Counted from the first letter of the stretch, positions 18,539-27,867 are shown. The stretch is 64,000 nucleotides of DNA from an uncultured Paracoccaceae bacterium (GCA_947489325.1 CANLDA010000002.1:1-64000); one strand, 5' to 3'. Notes: generated from the sequence alone by a model not told the origin. Numbers and translations: made by a program.

Positions 18539-19450
18539 ATGCTGGACGCAGTTGTCTGGTTTTTCACAAATATAGGAATGGCATTCGTCAATCTGGGCTA
18601 TGCGGTGACGCACCCGGCCGAATGGCTTTCGTGGTTGAATGGCTTAGACGGTCTAGAGGACAAGCAGGCGCTGATGCGTTTTGTCTATTATGGCGGCTCG
18701 GTCGAATTCTTTTTTACCATATTCACAATCTTTCTGGTGATTACAGCCATCGGGCTGTGGCGCAATGAGGTTATGTGGGGGTGCGTCCGCGTGCTGGAAG
18801 GGCTGGCCAATGGGCTGGGCCGTTTCTTTGCATGGGCGGGTTTGCTTATGGTGCTGCAACAGATCATCATCGTGTTTATGCAGCGCATCTTTACGGCAGC
18901 CGAAATTTCCTTTGGCTTTGGGTCAGTGCTGGCCCGGGACATCAGTTGGTGGGCCGAAGAACTAAAGTTTTATAACGCAATGATCGTGTGTATGTGCGCG
19001 ACCTACACCTTTGTGCAGGGCGGACATGTGCGGGTTGACCTCGTGTATTCCGCCGTCAGCTATCGCACTAAAAAAGTGATCGATATGGTTGGCTCGCTCT
19101 TGTTCATGATGCCAGTGGCGGTGCTGACTTGGATGTATGGCTGGTTTTTCCTGTGGCGACATTTGATTGTGCCCAAGCCCTCGGCCAGTGACGGGTTGGA
19201 CCGTCTTATCCTTAAGGCCCGTGCTTTGCGGTGGAATGTGGAAACCATCGGGTTTTCCCCCAACGGATTTGACGGGTATTTCCTTTTCAAAATCCTGCTG
19301 GTGTCTTTTGCGGGGCTCGTATTCTTGCATGGCATTGCCTTTTTCTTTCGCTCTTTTCTGGAATGGAAAGAGGGCGAAGCAAGCGAAGGCAAATATCTGG
19401 ATCGCGACACTTTGGGTGCAGGCGAAGAAGCCTTTGAAGGCACACATTAA
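18539..19450 (+). CDS. dctQ: TRAP transporter small permease subunit (DctQ), long form
   Basis: Membrane partner that joins the large TRAP permease. Four or more hydrophobic helices are visible, with the DctQ-typical FVQGGHVRVDLVY motif near residue 165. At about 303 residues it is much longer than the usual 160-200 because of an N-terminal extension (residues 1-75, itself holding a helix) and an insert near 215-260. I start at ATG 18539: AAAGGA lies 10 nt upstream, whereas a GTG three codons earlier is jammed against that site. Downstream, dctM begins 17 bp later. Confidence 0.88.
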   Translation: MLDAVVWFFTNIGMAFVNLGYAVTHPAEWLSWLNGLDGLEDKQALMRFVYYGGSVEFFFTIFTIFLVITAIGLWRNEVMWGCVRVLEGLANGLGRFFAWAGLLMVLQQIIIVFMQRIFTAAEISFGFGSVLARDISWWAEELKFYNAMIVCMCATYTFVQGGHVRVDLVYSAVSYRTKKVIDMVGSLLFMMPVAVLTWMYGWFFLWRHLIVPKPSASDGLDRLILKARALRWNVETIGFSPNGFDGYFLFKILLVSFAGLVFLHGIAFFFRSFLEWKEGEASEGKYLDRDTLGAGEEAFEGTH

Positions 19451-19467
19451 TTATAGGGGCAGAAACC

Positions 19468-21822
19468 ATGCTATTTGGACTTGATGGGGTCGAAGTCGGC
19501 CTGATTATCGTCTTTCTCTGCCTCTTCGGGGGCATCTTGTCAGGCTTTCCGGTGGCCTTTGCCATTGGTGGAGCCGGGATTATTTCCTTTGGCATTATTG
19601 CGGCGTTGGACAGTGGGGGCCTGTTGATCCATCAAGCGATCGACACGTCATCGGGAATGTATGCCGATCTGATGGCGCAGGGCGTTCGTGCCGACACCAT
19701 ATCCACTTTCCGATACCCGGATTTGCCGCGTATTGCCGAACCCGTTTTCAAAGGCGGTTGGGAATTGGCGCTGGATCGCAATCTGTCCTTCATCGTCAAT
19801 CGCATGAATGAACGTGTTCTGGCGGGGCAGTCGATTGAGACGTTGCTGGCGGTGGTGATGTTTGTGCTGATGGGCATTACGTTGGAACGTTCCAAGATTG
19901 CCAATGATTTGCTGACCACTATGGCGCGGGTCTTTGGGCCGCTGCCGGGTGGGTTGGCTGTATCCGTGGTTGTTGTGGGGGCGTTTTTGGCGGCGTCGAC
20001 TGGGATCGTGGGGGCCACGGTTGTCACGATGGGCTTGCTCAGCTTGCCAACCATGCTCAAGCACGGATATTCGCCGCAATTGGCCACAGGGGTGATTGCC
20101 GCCTCTGGTACGCTTGGGCAGATTATTCCACCTTCTATCGTGATCGTCTTGCTAGGTACTTTGGCGGGGGATTTGTATTCCGCCGCGCAAGAAAACCGAG
20201 CGCAAGTTGCTGGATGTAGCGATGCGCTGACCTATTTGGGGGAGCCTGCGGTCGTGTCGGTGGGGACGTTGTTTCAAGCCGCGCTTATCCCGGGGATCAT
20301 GCTTGCGGTGCTTTATGCAGTTTATGCCTTTGGCTATGCATTGCTGAACCCGACAAAGGCACCTGCTGTAGAGATGGGGGCAACAAATTCCGAGGTTGTC
20401 ACCCGCGCAGAAGGACTGTCTTGGTTCCTGTTTATTCCTGCAGCCTTGATTGGCGGCGTGATCATGATGGGGACGATGGGTATCGTCGGGTCTCAATCCG
20501 TGATTGTGGATAGCTATTCCGACGCTGGGAAAACCGCAAGCCTGCGTACCAATGTGGGTGAGCAATGTGCGGCCTCTATGATTGATTTGCATGGTCAGGA
20601 CGTCTGGGATGCCGCAGTGGCGGAACAGGCAGCGATTGATGCCGCAGGTGGTGTCGTAGAAGCGCATGAGTTAACAGAGGAAGAGCGCGCAACTGCCTTG
20701 GCGGATAAAATCGCAAATGCCGCGCCCATCGGAACGGGACTTGCCATCGGATTTTTGATGCTGGCCCTGATCATGACAACAGCGCGGGGCGTGTCACCAT
20801 CCAGCAATCCGTTGCCCTTATATGTGGGGCTAGCAGGTGTTGGTCTGGGGCTGTTGGCGGATGCCTTGCTGGTGTCTCCGATAACATCACCGGGCATAAC
20901 AGTGCTGCTTATTGCCTTGCCGTTGGTGTTGGCTCTTTATGGGTGTCGCTATGCTGCGGGTTTGCTGGGTAAAAACGAGCTGTTGCGCGTGGTCTTCCCG
21001 CCGCTTGTTCTGATTGTTGCTGTGCTTGGGTCCATTCTTGGAGGGATCACCAACCCAACGCCTGCCGCCGCCCTTGGCGCAGGTGGGGCGATCATGCTGG
21101 CAGCTTACCGAAGGCTTCAGGATGAAGGTGGATCAGGTAAGATCATCATTCAGGCAACGTTCGCAATTATCATCATGATCCTTGTGGGCGTGAATTTCGA
21201 TCTGCGTGTCAATCAGTCACAGGTCGGCCTTGAGAACTGGATCGCATTCTTTGTCGCAAAGGCGGCCTATCTTTATGCGATGTTTGGTATTCTTTATGGC
21301 TGTTGGGTTCTGATGCGAGGCAAAGTTCTGACGCCCATCGTGCGTGAAACTGCCAAAGTGACATCCATGGTGTTCACTATCCTTATTGGCTCGCAACTGT
21401 TGAACCTTGTGGTGATTTCCTTTGGAGGGGAACATTACATTCAAGGGTTCCTGAAATCCTTTGACAATGAGTTCACTGTTTTCCTGATCGTGATGCTGGT
21501 ACTCTTTGTATTGGGGTTTGTGCTGGATTTCCTAGAGATCATCTACATCGTGATCCCGATTGTGGGGCCTGTGATTTATGGCGGCACGTTTGATCCCAAA
21601 TGGGTGACAATTATGATCGCGGTGAATTTGCAAACCTCGTTCCTGACGCCACCCTTTGGCTTTGCGCTGTTTTATCTGCGCGGTGTTGCGCCCAAAGAGG
21701 TGACAACTGGGCACATTTACCGTGGTGTTGCGCCCTTTGTATTAATCCAGGTGGTAGGACTGGGGATTTTGTGGACGTTCCCATCCATTGTGACGATCCT
21801 GCCTGCCTTGATCCCAAATTAG
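19468..21822 (+). CDS. dctM: TRAP transporter large permease subunit (DctM), extended
   Basis: Sodium-driven translocating subunit of the TRAP system. The usual DctM core is recognisable (SGFPVAFAIGGAGI, AASTGIVGATVVTMGLLSLPTML, GVIAASGTLGQIIPPSIVIV; C-terminal PPFGFALFYLRG). It is 784 residues against the usual 425-450. Extra material includes a hydrophilic segment at about 50-115, a polar one near 345-415 rich in Glu/Ala, and additional helices at about 415-500. This long form seems to be regular for the TakP-associated branch in Rhodobacterales. Last gene of the operon; a strong terminator follows. Confidence 0.9.
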   Translation: MLFGLDGVEVGLIIVFLCLFGGILSGFPVAFAIGGAGIISFGIIAALDSGGLLIHQAIDTSSGMYADLMAQGVRADTISTFRYPDLPRIAEPVFKGGWELALDRNLSFIVNRMNERVLAGQSIETLLAVVMFVLMGITLERSKIANDLLTTMARVFGPLPGGLAVSVVVVGAFLAASTGIVGATVVTMGLLSLPTMLKHGYSPQLATGVIAASGTLGQIIPPSIVIVLLGTLAGDLYSAAQENRAQVAGCSDALTYLGEPAVVSVGTLFQAALIPGIMLAVLYAVYAFGYALLNPTKAPAVEMGATNSEVVTRAEGLSWFLFIPAALIGGVIMMGTMGIVGSQSVIVDSYSDAGKTASLRTNVGEQCAASMIDLHGQDVWDAAVAEQAAIDAAGGVVEAHELTEEERATALADKIANAAPIGTGLAIGFLMLALIMTTARGVSPSSNPLPLYVGLAGVGLGLLADALLVSPITSPGITVLLIALPLVLALYGCRYAAGLLGKNELLRVVFPPLVLIVAVLGSILGGITNPTPAAALGAGGAIMLAAYRRLQDEGGSGKIIIQATFAIIIMILVGVNFDLRVNQSQVGLENWIAFFVAKAAYLYAMFGILYGCWVLMRGKVLTPIVRETAKVTSMVFTILIGSQLLNLVVISFGGEHYIQGFLKSFDNEFTVFLIVMLVLFVLGFVLDFLEIIYIVIPIVGPVIYGGTFDPKWVTIMIAVNLQTSFLTPPFGFALFYLRGVAPKEVTTGHIYRGVAPFVLIQVVGLGILWTFPSIVTILPALIPN

Positions 21823-21848
21823 GGAAAAGCGACCGACTACGACACTAG

Positions 21849-21874
21849 AAGGGGGCCACGTGGCCCCCTTTGCA
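21849..21874 (+). terminator. terminator of the TRAP operon
   Basis: AAGGGGGCCACGTGGCCCCCTT is a perfect palindrome 27 bp after the dctM stop, followed by TTGCATTTT. The minus strand has almost no T-run, so it serves the plus strand. Confidence 0.8.
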
Positions 21875-21987
21875 TTTTGCCGAGCACCTCTTAACGTGTC
21901 TGACCGGAGGAGGATGCATGACTCTGCCGGACTGGTGATGCACAGAGCATGCTCGTGCTGGGCACCGACCAAGACAGGCAGGCACCT

Positions 21988-22809
21988 TCAGGCTTTGGTG
22001 GGGCGGGTGTCTGGTAATGAAATGTTGGACACTTGCTCGGCGATGGGATCGGTAGACAGCGGATGCAGGCTTGAATCAAAATCTGCTTCTTTTGTGAATG
22101 GTGTCCATTCACCGCGATAGTAGACCTCAAGCCCGGAAAACCGCGCTTTGTATCCCATTTTTTCTGATCCCGGCACCCAATAACCCAAATAGACATAGGG
22201 CAGACCTGCCTCGCGTGCGATGTCGATGTGATCCAGAATGATATGTGTGCCCAAAGAGTGTTTGTGCAAATCAGGTTTGTAAAAACTGTAAACCATGCTG
22301 ACCCCATCTTCGATAACATCGGTCAGGCACACGGCAGTCAATTCATTGCTGATAATGTCGGTATATTCTACCACCCGAGAACGGATCGGCGTTTCTTCGA
22401 TCATTGCGGCGAATTCAAAGACATCCATGTCGGCCATGCCACCATCAGCGTGCCGTGTGTCTAGATATTCGCGAAACAAATCATATTGATCTTCGGTCGC
22501 CCAAGGCGAGGTCGCGCGGCGTTTCAGATGCGCGTTTCGCTTCAGTGTGCGCTTTTGGCTTTTGGAAGGAGTGAATTTGCTAACATCAATTCGTGCCGAC
22601 AAACAGGCGGCACAATCAGTGCAAGATGGGCGGTAAAGCACGTTTTGCGACCGGCGAAATCCTTGATGCGAAAGGCTATCATTTAGGTTTTGCGCAAAGT
22701 CTCCTTGCAAAGACGTGAATAGCTTCCGCTCTAGTCGTCCCTCAAGATAAGGGCACGGTTGGGGTGCGGTTACATAGAACTGCGGAGACAGAGGCAAGGA
22801 GTGACGCAT
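21988..22809 (-). CDS. bpt: aspartate/glutamate leucyltransferase (Bpt)
   Basis: Transfers Leu from leucyl-tRNA to the N-terminal Asp or Glu of proteins, making N-degrons for ClpS/ClpAP. Family features: [15 protein letters not shown] near the start, a Cys-rich patch [16 protein letters not shown] near residue 60, and the C-terminal [19 protein letters not shown]. At 273 residues it is slightly longer than many homologues; the C-terminal 25 residues are variable. It could also be annotated as arginyltransferase (ate), but bacterial members of this form are leucyl-specific. Cytosolic; read convergently with the TRAP operon. Confidence 0.9.
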   Translation of the reverse strand: MRHSLPLSPQFYVTAPQPCPYLEGRLERKLFTSLQGDFAQNLNDSLSHQGFRRSQNVLYRPSCTDCAACLSARIDVSKFTPSKSQKRTLKRNAHLKRRATSPWATEDQYDLFREYLDTRHADGGMADMDVFEFAAMIEETPIRSRVVEYTDIISNELTAVCLTDVIEDGVSMVYSFYKPDLHKHSLGTHIILDHIDIAREAGLPYVYLGYWVPGSEKMGYKARFSGLEVYYRGEWTPFTKEADFDSSLHPLSTDPIAEQVSNISLPDTRPTKA

Positions 22810-22886
22810 TGGGACTCTTAAAGGTTACGTCCGCCCAAGATAGCAACGCAAAGCGCATGCGCCAAGCCCCAGATGACATTCCACAA

Positions 22887-23330
22887 TCAATTCCGTGCGC
22901 TACGGTTAATGACGACTGATCCCATGATGTGATCCGTCAAACCCTGTGCACGCTGAGTGATCAGCATTAAAACGATGGAAATGATCTGCAAGGGAAAGAT
23001 CGCAAGAGAGATGGAAAAGCCCATCGTGTGTAGGAATGCGCCTGTCAGATCAAACCGGTCTCCTTGGGCATCACGCAGCTCAATTGCGAAAAATCGCATG
23101 CCCCATGTGGCCGACCCATTGGCGATTGTCACCACGCGATAGGCAAAGCCGACGATCAACATGAGGAATGGGAAAAACAGTAAACCAGTAAAGGCTGTGA
23201 AAGGCAGGATCAGCAGGCAGATCACAAAGGTCAGGACCGAATCCAATATCCACGCCAAGAGACGTTTCATGGGCACATCTGAATAAAACGCGGGCTGGCT
23301 GTGAGGATCAGGAAGAGGGGAGGCGTGCAT
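22887..23330 (-). CDS. RDD family membrane protein
   Basis: Small integral membrane protein with three to four helices. MKRLLAWILDSVLTFVIC (residues 21-38) carries the Arg and Asp that name the RDD family, and TWGMRFFAIELRDAQG follows the second helix. Function is unknown for most members; some act in solute or ion homeostasis. It has 147 residues. The Met at residue 21 is an alternative start, since no good ribosome site supports the first. It lies 77 bp from bpt in the same direction and could be co-transcribed. Confidence 0.88.
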   Translation of the reverse strand: MHASPLPDPHSQPAFYSDVPMKRLLAWILDSVLTFVICLLILPFTAFTGLLFFPFLMLIVGFAYRVVTIANGSATWGMRFFAIELRDAQGDRFDLTGAFLHTMGFSISLAIFPLQIISIVLMLITQRAQGLTDHIMGSVVINRSARN

Positions 23331-23355
23331 TGTTATGACCTAAATGCCGTTTGGC

Positions 23356-23371
23356 CCCGATGTGCATCGGG
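23356..23371. other. short palindrome between the DUF2852 and RDD genes
   Basis: CCCGATG-TG-CATCGGG is a perfect 7-bp stem with a 2-nt loop. It lies after the DUF2852 gene without a T-run, so it is at best a weak terminator or an mRNA-processing hairpin. Confidence 0.4.
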
Positions 23372-23405
23372 ACCAGTGGGAGGGTAAAAGACAGGGGGGA
23401 TCAGG

Positions 23406-23831
23406 TTACGCCTGGATGGGTTCGGCGTCACTAATATTGTCGGCCTTTGTGGCGCGTTCGTTCATAAAGTCGTCAAACTCTGCCTTGTCTTTGGCATCAC
23501 GCAGACGCTGCAAGAAATCTTCAAAGCTTTTTTGCTCGTTCTCAAGACGGCTGATGGTTTCATCGCGGTACGCATCAAAGGCCGAGTTGCCAGATGTGGG
23601 CATGCGGTGGCTATGGTGACGCGAATGGGCGCGGCGACAGGACTTTCCAAACATTTGTTTGCTCCAGATCATATAGAAGAGTAGGGCAAGGCCGACAGGC
23701 CAAAATACGATGAACGCAAGAACCATGGCAGCAATCCATGCGCCCTTGCCTTTATTGTCGAGCCACATCTCGGCGCGTGCAAACCATCCAATTGGGTCGA
23801 CGGTAGGGGTGGCATTGGCGGCAAATGTCAT
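23406..23831 (-). CDS. DUF2852 membrane protein
   Basis: Conserved alphaproteobacterial family of unknown function. One transmembrane helix at about residues 32-54 (AAMVLAFIVFWPVGLALLFY), then a basic, His-rich stretch (CRRAHSRHHSHR) and a charged C-terminal region with a probable coiled coil (residues 85-125, ENEQKSFEDFLQRLRDAKD) that matches the family. It has 141 residues. CGGAGA precedes the ATG. Two near-identical 19-bp palindromes lie 24 and 82 bp upstream of the start, suggesting dedicated regulation. Confidence 0.88.
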   Translation of the reverse strand: MTFAANATPTVDPIGWFARAEMWLDNKGKGAWIAAMVLAFIVFWPVGLALLFYMIWSKQMFGKSCRRAHSRHHSHRMPTSGNSAFDAYRDETISRLENEQKSFEDFLQRLRDAKDKAEFDDFMNERATKADNISDAEPIQA

Positions 23832-23854
23832 TTCGATCTCCGTTTGTTAAAGTG

Positions 23855-23873
23855 ATGTGAATGCCTTTCACAT
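23855..23873. promoter_or_regulatory. palindromic operator candidate, copy 1
   Basis: ATGTGAA-N5-TTCACAT, a perfect 7-bp inverted repeat of 19 bp in total, 24 bp before the DUF2852 start codon. It shares its pattern ATGTRAA-N5-TTYACAT with copy 2. The arms resemble a CRP half-site, but the spacing is one base longer than the CRP consensus. Confidence 0.55.
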
Positions 23874-23912
23874 TAAATAGATCGTTACCTGAGGGATGGA
23901 TTGCAAGAGTGT

Positions 23913-23931
23913 ATGTAAAACTATTTTACAT
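23913..23931. promoter_or_regulatory. palindromic operator candidate, copy 2
   Basis: ATGTAAAA-CTA-TTTTACAT, a perfect 8-bp inverted repeat with the same total length (19 bp) and end pattern as copy 1; centres are 58 bp apart. It lies between the divergent DUF2852 and glnE genes, 121 bp before the glnE start. Confidence 0.55.
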
Positions 23932-24051
23932 TAAGTTGAATTTCGAATTAAAAACAATTGGTTAGATTGGATAATTTATAAAAATCACCTGTGACAACAT
24001 GTTTTGTCGCAGATCATTGACGATCGTCTGCGCACACAGCATGGTCAGGTC

Positions 24052-26829
24052 ATGCATTTTTCTAATCAAATCACTCGCCTGCCAATCCCTTTTGACCCAG
24101 ATCAGGGGGAGGATGTTCTTTCTCATCTGCCTGGACTGACTGGCGATCTTAAGATGTTGATGATGGGGGTGGCTGGATGCAGCCCTTATCTCAAGTCCTT
24201 GCTGATCAAGGAACATGTCTGGCTTGAGGACGCGTTGGAGGATCCGCAAGGTGCTATCACCCGTTTGTTTCATGCATTAAGCGAAACCGCACCGGATGAG
24301 GCACCCAAAGCGTTGCGTATGGGTAAGCGGCGGGTGGCTTTACTGACTGGCTTGGCAGATGTGGCCGGGGTGTGGCCCTTGGAACTGGTGACGGGTACGT
24401 TGACAGATTTTGCCGATCTTGCCTGTACAGTGGCGTTACGCGCCACATTGGGCGCAGAAATTCGACGCGGCAAATTGCCCGGCGCAACCGAGGCTGATCT
24501 GGAAGAGGCAGGCGGCATGGTTTGTCTGGCCATGGGCAAGATGGGCGCGCATGAATTGAATTACAGCAGTGATATTGATCTGATCTGCCTGTTTGATGAA
24601 ACACGATTTGACCGCGATGATTTCCATGATGCCCGTGCAAGTTTCATACGCGCCACGCGCCGTATGGCGGCAATGTTGAATGATCCGACAGCGGATGGAT
24701 ATGTGTTTCGCACCGATCTGCGGCTGCGTCCTGATCCGGCGGTGACGCCTGTGTGCCTCGCGATGGAGGCGGCAGAGCGGTATTATGAAAGCCTTGGTCG
24801 CACATGGGAACGCGCAGCTTATATCAAGGCGCGTCCGGCTGCCGGCGATATTGGGGCAGGCGCGCGGTTTTTGAAATCCCTGAAGCCTTTTGTGTGGCGC
24901 AAGCATTTGGACTTTGCCGCCATTCAAGACGCACATGACATGCGCCTGCGTATTCGTGAACACAAAGGGTTGGGCGGCAGAATTGCGTTAAAGGGCCACA
25001 ATATGAAACTGGGGCGTGGGGGTATTCGCGAGATCGAGTTTTTCACTCAGACCCGGCAAATCATTTCCGGCGGACGTGATGCTGAATTGCGTATTCGTGG
25101 TACTGTGCCTGCGTTGGCCATGTTGGCGAATAAAGGCTGGGTGCCCGAAGATGTTGCACAGAAACTTGCCACGCATTATCGGGCTCACCGAGAGGTGGAG
25201 CACCGCATTCAGATGATAAATGATGCCCAAACCCATGATTTGCCTCAAAGCGAAGAGGGCATCAAACGCATTGCCTGCCTGATGGGACAAGATGTGGAAG
25301 CGTTCCGCAAAGAGGTGTCAAGTCGGCTTGAAGAAGTGCACGAACTGACCGAAGGCTTTTTTGCACCTGATGCATCCCCACAAGAGACACAGTATGAGTT
25401 CGATCAAGAGATCATGCGCCGCTGGAAAACCTATCCGGCGATGCGTTCAGGGCGCGCGATGGAGATTTTCAACCGCTTACGACCGGAACTTTTGAACCGT
25501 TTGGCCAAAACGGCACATCCTCATCAGGCGCTTTTGGCATTGGACGGGTTTCTGGCGGGACTGCCTGCCGGGGTGCAGTTATTTTCCCTGTTTGAGGCCA
25601 ACACGCAACTGATTGATTTGCTGGTGGATATTGTGGGCACAGCACCTGCATTGTCGCGGTATCTGTCACGCCACTCAGGGGTGTTTGATGCGGTGATTGG
25701 CGGGTCTTTCTTTACACCTTGGCCCGCGCAACAGACGTTGCAGGAGGAATTGTCTGCCATTCTGGCTGAGGAAGAGGATTATGAACGCAAGTTGGATGCC
25801 GCGCGGCGCTGGGGCAAGGAATGGCATTTTCGTGTCGGGGTGCATCATCTACGTGGCCTGATTGATGCGGCCGAAGCAGGCACCCACTACGCCGATCTTG
25901 CAGAGGCTTGTCTGACTGCGCTTTGGCCAGAGGTTGTTGCACAGTTCGCCATCAAACATGGTCCCATGCCGGGACGTGGCGCGATGGTGTTGGGGATGGG
26001 ATCTCTTGGTGCGGGGCGGCTGAATGCGACCTCTGATCTGGACATCATTGTGATTTATGATGCGGATGGGGTGGAGTTTTCCGAAGGCCGTAAGCAACTG
26101 GCGGCACGCACCTATTATGCTCGCTTGACGCAGGCAATGGTGACGGCGGTCTCTGCCCCGATGTCAAAGGGGCGCCTTTATGAAATTGACATGCGTCTGC
26201 GCCCGTCGGGCACCCAAGGGCCGGTGGCCACGTCGCTTGCCTCGTTCAAGGATTATCAAATCAACAGGGCCTGGAGTTGGGAACATCTTGCGTTGACGCG
26301 CGCCCGCCCCGTCGCGGGTGAGGCTGACCTGATGCAAGAGGTAGAGGCATTTCGACAAGAGATTCTGACCACTTCACGCGATGAGGCAACCTTACGCGCA
26401 GAGGTACAAGAGATGCGTGACCGGATTGCCGCCGCGAAAACTGCCCAAAGCGTATGGGATGCAAAGATCGGCCCCGGTCGTATGCAGGACATAGAGCTTT
26501 TGTCCCAAACTGCCGCCTTGTTGGCCAAGGATGCAGGACGCACCACCGAGGCAGCATTTCAAGCCGGTGTCGAAAACGGATGGCTGGATGCCGCAGAAGG
26601 CGCAGCCTTGATGCAGACCTATGCGCTTTGGTGGAAGGTGCAGGTTGCGGCAAAACTGCTGAGTGAGACCGATTTTCAAAATGAGGACATCGGTGTGGGC
26701 GGTGCAGGCTATATGATCCGGGAAACTGGGGCAAAGACGCTTGAAGAACTGGTGGGCATGCTGCGAACTGCGACGGAAACCGCGCGTGATGTGATTGATA
26801 AGGTTTTGTTACGCGCAGCAGGAGTGTGA
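24052..26829 (+). CDS. glnE: glutamine synthetase adenylyltransferase / adenylyl-removing enzyme
   Basis: Adenylylates and deadenylylates a Tyr of glutamine synthetase under PII control, tuning nitrogen assimilation. Two nucleotidyltransferase domains are visible: N-terminal (deadenylylase) with MGKMGAHELNYSSDIDL near residue 160, and C-terminal (adenylylase) with LGMGSLGAGRLNATSDLDI near 645; PII-binding helices lie between. It is 925 residues. I start at MHFSNQITRLP, matching the N-terminus usual in Rhodobacterales; a TTG 16 codons upstream has no ribosome site. The next gene follows 3 bp after the stop. Confidence 0.93.
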   Translation: MHFSNQITRLPIPFDPDQGEDVLSHLPGLTGDLKMLMMGVAGCSPYLKSLLIKEHVWLEDALEDPQGAITRLFHALSETAPDEAPKALRMGKRRVALLTGLADVAGVWPLELVTGTLTDFADLACTVALRATLGAEIRRGKLPGATEADLEEAGGMVCLAMGKMGAHELNYSSDIDLICLFDETRFDRDDFHDARASFIRATRRMAAMLNDPTADGYVFRTDLRLRPDPAVTPVCLAMEAAERYYESLGRTWERAAYIKARPAAGDIGAGARFLKSLKPFVWRKHLDFAAIQDAHDMRLRIREHKGLGGRIALKGHNMKLGRGGIREIEFFTQTRQIISGGRDAELRIRGTVPALAMLANKGWVPEDVAQKLATHYRAHREVEHRIQMINDAQTHDLPQSEEGIKRIACLMGQDVEAFRKEVSSRLEEVHELTEGFFAPDASPQETQYEFDQEIMRRWKTYPAMRSGRAMEIFNRLRPELLNRLAKTAHPHQALLALDGFLAGLPAGVQLFSLFEANTQLIDLLVDIVGTAPALSRYLSRHSGVFDAVIGGSFFTPWPAQQTLQEELSAILAEEEDYERKLDAARRWGKEWHFRVGVHHLRGLIDAAEAGTHYADLAEACLTALWPEVVAQFAIKHGPMPGRGAMVLGMGSLGAGRLNATSDLDIIVIYDADGVEFSEGRKQLAARTYYARLTQAMVTAVSAPMSKGRLYEIDMRLRPSGTQGPVATSLASFKDYQINRAWSWEHLALTRARPVAGEADLMQEVEAFRQEILTTSRDEATLRAEVQEMRDRIAAAKTAQSVWDAKIGPGRMQDIELLSQTAALLAKDAGRTTEAAFQAGVENGWLDAAEGAALMQTYALWWKVQVAAKLLSETDFQNEDIGVGGAGYMIRETGAKTLEELVGMLRTATETARDVIDKVLLRAAGV

Positions 26830-26832
26830 GCG

Positions 26833-27099
26833 ATGGAAGACAAGGTTCTTGATCCCAAAGGTTTGATGCGCGAGGCGTATCGCATTGAAGGCATTGACGA
26901 TAGTCAATGTCGCTCGATCTTTCTGGATTGGGCGCTGGGTGTGCCGGTGGATGAAGATTCAAAGGCGCGTATTCAATTGGTGTTGGATCGGTATGGCGAT
27001 GAGTTTCCCGACCACCCTATGACGCAGGTATTGCAACAAGGCCTTGTGACAATGGAAAATCCTAAACGTCGGGGTGGCTGGCGATCCCGCGAAAGATGA
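26833..27099 (+). CDS. conserved small protein downstream of glnE
   Basis: An 88-residue acidic/basic soluble protein with no motif I can name. The order of segments, KGLMREAYRIEGIDDSQCRSIFLDWALG then a helical QLVLDRYGDEFPDHPMTQVLQQG and a basic tail GGWRSRER, looks like a conserved helical protein seen after glnE in related bacteria (recalled, not verified). It lies 3 bp after glnE and 1 bp before the next gene, so it is expressed with nitrogen regulation. Function unknown. Confidence 0.75.
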   Translation: MEDKVLDPKGLMREAYRIEGIDDSQCRSIFLDWALGVPVDEDSKARIQLVLDRYGDEFPDHPMTQVLQQGLVTMENPKRRGGWRSRER

Positions 27100-27100
27100 G

Positions 27101-27580
27101 ATGAGCGTTGCGCGACATACACATCGCATGATTGGGCTGTGGTTGGCAGCGCATGTATGTGTCAGCGCTGCACAAGCGGCGGATTTTTGTGCAGACATCA
27201 CTGCGCAGGTTGAAAGCGCGCAGTCAAACTTTGTGCAGTCAGATGGTGAACGGTCGTTACGCTCTTCGCGGAATGAAGCGGGGACATGTGGGTTGATAAC
27301 CTCTGAATTGGGCGCGGTGACCCATCATTGTCATTGGGAGTTTGCATTGCGACATGTCGCAGCACAGGCCACGTTTGACGCCTTTGATCAGGAATTGAAG
27401 TCATGCTTTGGCTCTTATGCTAAGATCATCAAAGACCAGAATGTCAATCATCCCGACTTTTATGACAAAAATACCTATTGGCTAAACGACGTTTCCATAA
27501 CGCTGTCGTTGAAAGACAAGAACGCTTTGGGCAAAACCTTTGTTTTCGTGGGGGTGCATGGAGCGACAGCTAGGCAATAG
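27101..27580 (+). CDS. hypothetical exported protein
   Basis: A 159-residue protein of unknown function. The N-terminus MSVARHTHRMIGLWLAAHV ends in a signal-peptidase site around AAQA-ADFC (residue 26), so the mature protein is periplasmic. It contains four mature cysteines (DFCADI, GTCGLI, HHCHWEF, KSCFGSY), an even number that allows disulfides. The start overlaps no gene but follows the previous stop by one base (TGAGATG). Composition is more AT-rich than its neighbours toward the 3' end. No homologous family recognised. Confidence 0.65.
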   Translation: MSVARHTHRMIGLWLAAHVCVSAAQAADFCADITAQVESAQSNFVQSDGERSLRSSRNEAGTCGLITSELGAVTHHCHWEFALRHVAAQATFDAFDQELKSCFGSYAKIIKDQNVNHPDFYDKNTYWLNDVSITLSLKDKNALGKTFVFVGVHGATARQ

Positions 27581-27867
27581 CCGTTACGATCTGAAACAAG
27601 GCAATAGAATGGCAAACCTCGTCACGAGCCTGAGCCACGTAAATCTGAAAATTTGAAAGCTACTGAATTTTCGGGCGTAGGTGTATGGTATTAAACATAA
27701 AAATATAATATAGTGTTGATCGGTTTCAAATTACCTTCTGCCGGCAACCTTTTAAAACGTCCCGCATAATTCCCAGAATTGAACCGCATTTGACGCAATC
27801 TTGCCTAAATTCTTTAGCAAATTGTTCATGATTTCTATCGGGCAGTATGTGCCCAAGGAGGATGGAC
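27581..27867. other. AT-rich intergenic region
   Basis: About 287 bp without a convincing gene. It is unusually AT-rich (runs such as AAACATAAAAATATAATATAG) and probably holds the promoter of the following lipoprotein gene. No tRNA, hairpin terminator or clear repeat was found in it. Confidence 0.5.

Noticed and set aside
23855-23873. CRP or FNR binding site
   Set aside because: Half-sites resemble TGTGA/TCACA but the spacer is 7 instead of 6, and the second copy departs from CRP; FNR consensus is absent.
23913-23931. PpsR/CrtJ site (TGT-N12-ACA)
   Set aside because: The spacing is TGT-N11-ACA, and no photosynthesis genes are present.
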